A stretch of DNA of 64,000 nucleotides from Orthonyx spaldingii (Eukaryota; Chordata; Aves; Passeriformes; Orthonychidae), in NCBI GenBank assembly GCA_013397795.1, contig VZTJ01002441.1:3568480-3632479 (forward strand). Reading direction: 5' to 3'. Made by a program: the position numbers and the translations under genes. Below, piece after piece: positions 60,346-64,000 of this stretch. Under the pieces are notes generated by a model. The model had not been told where the DNA came from and did not search any database. It saw only the letters and a list, made by a program, of their open reading frames with translations. Position 1 is the stretch's first letter, and every line of letters starts with the position of its first letter.

Positions 60346-63300
60346 AGCTTGCCATAGAAATGAGTGAGTTGCTGAATTTCTGCCAAGTATAGATGGTTCA
60401 GCATGCTATTAGATTAGTCTGTTTATACAGAAACAGCCAAAAATAGGAAACACACAGAAGCTATTAAAGATATTGTCCTGTGAGGGAAATATTTGAATGG
60501 TTTTGTTACTGCAACTGGGAAATAAGATATGAGTCAGTATTAATGTGATAAAGAAGTTAATGTGTTCTAAAGCAAACAGTTCGTTTCTTCAGCTTGTTTC
60601 TGAGTTGACAATAAAATAAATGTACAGACAATTATGTAGGGTTGGATGAACCTGCAAGTAAGTGTATCCAGCTTAAAGCTCAGCGCTGCCAGTGGGTTAG
60701 AATTGAAAGTCTGTTATCAAGTAATGATATGCTAACCCCAGGTAGTCTTCATAGAAAATGAATGATTCAAAATGCCATGCATCACTGAGCTGGTGGGAGA
60801 ATGGTCAATAGTGTTTAAGCTATTTCAACTGGTCAAAGAGAATTTCATAGGAAAATTCCTTCACCTTGACCGTTTCACAATGGATTTCCCAAATTCTTCT
60901 CACTTTTGATACAGTCTAATGAAAAATAAAAATACCTTGAGTATTGTACTGTATTTTGTTTTGGTTTATTTTTAATCAGGACAGCAGCAGTATTTCATAG
61001 TGGATGTTACCAGCAAGAGCAAGCCAGCAGAGAGGAATTTGTCCCGTGTGTGACACTGAGCATTCATTCCTAAACACAGCCACACACAACTCTGATGCCC
61101 TGACCTCCTTCTCCCTCCTTTTTCCACATATTAACAAACCTAATTCTTTAACTACTCCAATGCCTTAAATTTTCTAACATGCATAAACAAGGGAACAGGC
61201 TATTGGATTTGTAATATTTATACGTGCAAACATAAGATATGTACATATTTTTTCTCAAGTAGCACACTTCTACAAACCCAAAGACCACACATACCATTCC
61301 TTAAGGGCCAACACATTTGACCAGTGAAGAAGAACAAGTCCAAAGCTAAATGACTCTCCCACTGAGAAATGGCCCTCTGTGGTACCTTGGTTTTTTATGG
61401 TGAGAGTGCCCTGGGCCAAGCCAAGCACCTTCCCTGATGTTAGGTCACTTTTTAGGACATGAGAAGAAGAGCAGCACCTGAAAATGCCCATGGAAACATA
61501 CACTGGCAAATGCAGCAATACTTTTGCCAGTACACAGAGACATTTGATTAGCAGGAGCCTCATGAATTCTACACCAGTGGCTTGTTTCCAGAGGGAGTGG
61601 AAAACTGGCCTCAAGTCGTTCTGCCCGTGTTATGTGTATACAAAGATTAGGCACGGTATTTGGAAAGGGAAGCAGCTGCAGAAATTCTGTCAAGGTACCA
61701 CCATGAAATGCATTTATGGTGCAGAGACTAAAAAATGCAGGTGGTATAATGATACTTACAGCAAAATTTAGAAACACTGCAATAACTTGCAGCCAGATCT
61801 TGGAGCTGAGCTTTTCCCTGGAACACATCTACTCAAAACCAAGTCAAGCTGTTATATCAACAAGCCTACAGACTGTTTTGAGGCCTTAGCTGAAATTTAT
61901 TTCTGGGATAAGTGTATCTTTCCATTCAACTCCACAGAAACCAGGCTTATTATTTCTTGAGCCCAATTCCTTACTTCAGGCAACAGGAAGAACGAGTTAC
62001 ATGTCCCCTGACACCAAACAGATAAGCACAACAGTGTTGCCTTAGTGCAGAGGACCCTCCAAAACCGAGGGGATGCAAGGCAGTTTCCTTCCTCGATGGT
62101 TTCCCTTGTGAACACAAAGCCCATTTCTAGAATGGGAATCTGGAGCTGGAGGATAAATTTGTAACATCCTTTCAGTGCTGTGGCAATGTGATCCCAGCCT
62201 GAAGAGTTTAGAGCATATACACTGCTGGTCCATATGTACATATTATTACATGCATTTAAAGCATATATTGTTCTTGTTTGGATAGAACTCTGGAGTCTCT
62301 ACCAACAAATAAATTCAGTTTATCACTGGTTTGTGATTGGGCATGATGCATCTGTATTTTTTCAATGGCATAAGGTACCAGCAGAGCCACAGCAGTTACT
62401 CTGAAGTGGAACTGCCACAGGAAATTTAATGTGCCATAGAGATGCATAGGAGGTTCAAAAACAGAGAACTTCCTTTGTCAGAAAACGGACAAAGTAACAG
62501 AAAAATCGAGTAATATGGTTCTGCTTGGAATTGAAAGACAAAAAAGGAGGGAGGTAAGTTTTAGTAGCCACATGTCTCAAACCAAATGGATGCTTTTAAA
62601 ACAAAGTACCTCACTTGCTTCGTTTCATTTTCAGGCTGTGCTGCCTGAGCCAGACAACGGAAAAGTTTAATCTCTAAAACATGAATGCCGAAAACAAATG
62701 CATTAGAAAATACCAAGCCAAAGCTATACTGGTGCCACAAAAGTGAAAAATGGAATTGAAATAAACTGTGCCAGAAATCTATTTCTAAAAATATGTCTTT
62801 ACAGTAGCGATATTTATAAATTTGACATACTCTAAAATTTAGCTCACTAAAGATTATTTCTATGCAAATACGCATTTCTCAAACCCCATAAGCGTGCGAA
62901 AAATCCAAAACACATTTCTTGAAAATCAATTTCTGTGCAGTACAAATGTATCAAGTTAGAGGCAGCATGCTGATAAATATTAAAAAGGTCTACATTGTGC
63001 AAAATGAAAACTTATAACAGGACACAGTGGTACTGTAGAGGTTCAGAGAGAACATGAAACAGCCCCACAGTTTCAAAAGGACTCTGTGGTCTGACATTAG
63101 TCATTTTGGTTCTGATAAAGGATGTTGTAGAAGGTGCTGCCCACATTATGCAAATCACTAACCACTTAATTTCCTTCCCAAGTGGTAAAGCTCAAGCGTT
63201 TTCCCTGAACATACAGTGCTCATTTTCTTGTAACTCTGTGGTTTCTTTTCAATAGCCTGTGAATGCCAGCAAGTAAGAAGATAGCAGTAAGAAACTAAGA

Positions 63301-64000
63301 GGTTACTCAATGATTCCAAAGGTTATAGGAGTGCTTTTTAGATACAGATCTGAACATAAATTCTAGACATCCACAAGGCATTTTTACTTCTAACAATACC
63401 CCACTAGCTGCTTCAATTTCAATATACTTGGAACAGTCTTTCTCTCTCTCCCCTGCCACCTCACATTCCAAGAATTAAATATAGTTTACTCCTGGGCCAT
63501 TTCTAGATTAAAATTCTCTTTTAAAAATATTATACTCTTCTAAAAGTGGTATGCAACAAATTATATGTTATTTTTTACAGCAGCTGATTTTGTGTTTGAA
63601 AGTATTTCAGGCAGAAATTGTTTTGATCTACAAACACAATCCAGTTCAATGATTCCTACAAAAGTCTCACTTTTCTCTTAAAATGTACTGCTTGCTGCCA
63701 CAAAAACATATTTGAAAAAAAAAAAATCTAAATTAAACAAAACATAGCCAGTACCGAATAATCTTTCTTATTAATAAGCAACCCCAAAATATTTCTTAAA
63801 AATCATAGTTAAAAAGCAAAAATATAATCTTAGGAAAAGGCACCTAGGAAAACAGGAAACTGTCCTGCTCAAATGTGTTCTTATAACTACTGACATTATC
63901 CAACATATGCAGTTTCTAAGTAGATTCTTGTTAGTTATAACTAGAACATCCCTAACTTAACCACTACACAAAACAATAAATTATTTTCTTGACAGAACAG
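60346..64000. other. Non-coding stretch to the end of the window
   Basis: Overlapping frames of 95 to 127 codons at 61270-61828 (both strands) and 114 codons at 61897-62241 minus have no recognisable motifs and shadow one another. A run of 12 A lies at 63715-63726. I see no repeat family, RNA gene or exon that I can defend. Confidence 0.6.

Noticed and set aside
1..64000. CRISPR arrays, tRNA or rRNA genes, intact retroviral or transposase genes, bacterial operons
   Set aside because: I read for each and saw no regularly spaced repeats, cloverleaf-forming segment with both promoter boxes, or recognisable polymerase, integrase or transposase motifs.

Overview
This window reads as nuclear DNA of an amniote, most likely a bird. 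It is AT-rich and CpG-poor, and it has no bacterial-style gene packing, no ribosome-binding sites and no long reading frames. Its clearest family assignment is a CR1 LINE 3' fragment at about 55883-56134 on the minus strand, the hallmark retrotransposon of bird and other sauropsid genomes. Interspersed repeats are sparse and short, as expected for a bird. I cannot name the species, chromosome or nearest gene.

The layout is essentially gene-free. The longest open frame in 64 kb is 204 codons (47247-47861), and a G-poor, C-rich composition that depletes stop codons explains it. I read the window as intergenic DNA or a large intron. The one segment that looks like a spliced coding exon is 26987-27082 on the plus strand. 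It has a long pyrimidine tract, an AG acceptor, 96 open bases and a strong donor, but I do not recognise its protein. A weaker terminal-exon-like segment lies at 37377-37474.

Region by region: 1-13 kb is plain non-coding DNA with two tetranucleotide microsatellites and one old repeat scrap (about 11964). 13.7-14.0 kb and 22.2-22.5 kb hold motif-rich segments that look like conserved non-coding elements. 27 kb holds the candidate exon, and 28.9 kb holds a TG/TA microsatellite cluster. From 33 to 61 kb there are several further candidate regulatory elements. The same interval holds a diverged 99-bp direct duplication (42711 and 43285), an ancient CORE-SINE/MIR-like copy (about 44391-44600), a strand-skewed block (47.2-48.2 kb), the CR1 copy, and an old amniote repeat at 58955-59054.

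I see no RNA genes, CRISPR arrays, intact transposons, retroviral genes or operons. No undescribed biological system is evident. Conservation-based calls are judgements from motif density only, because no alignment was available.
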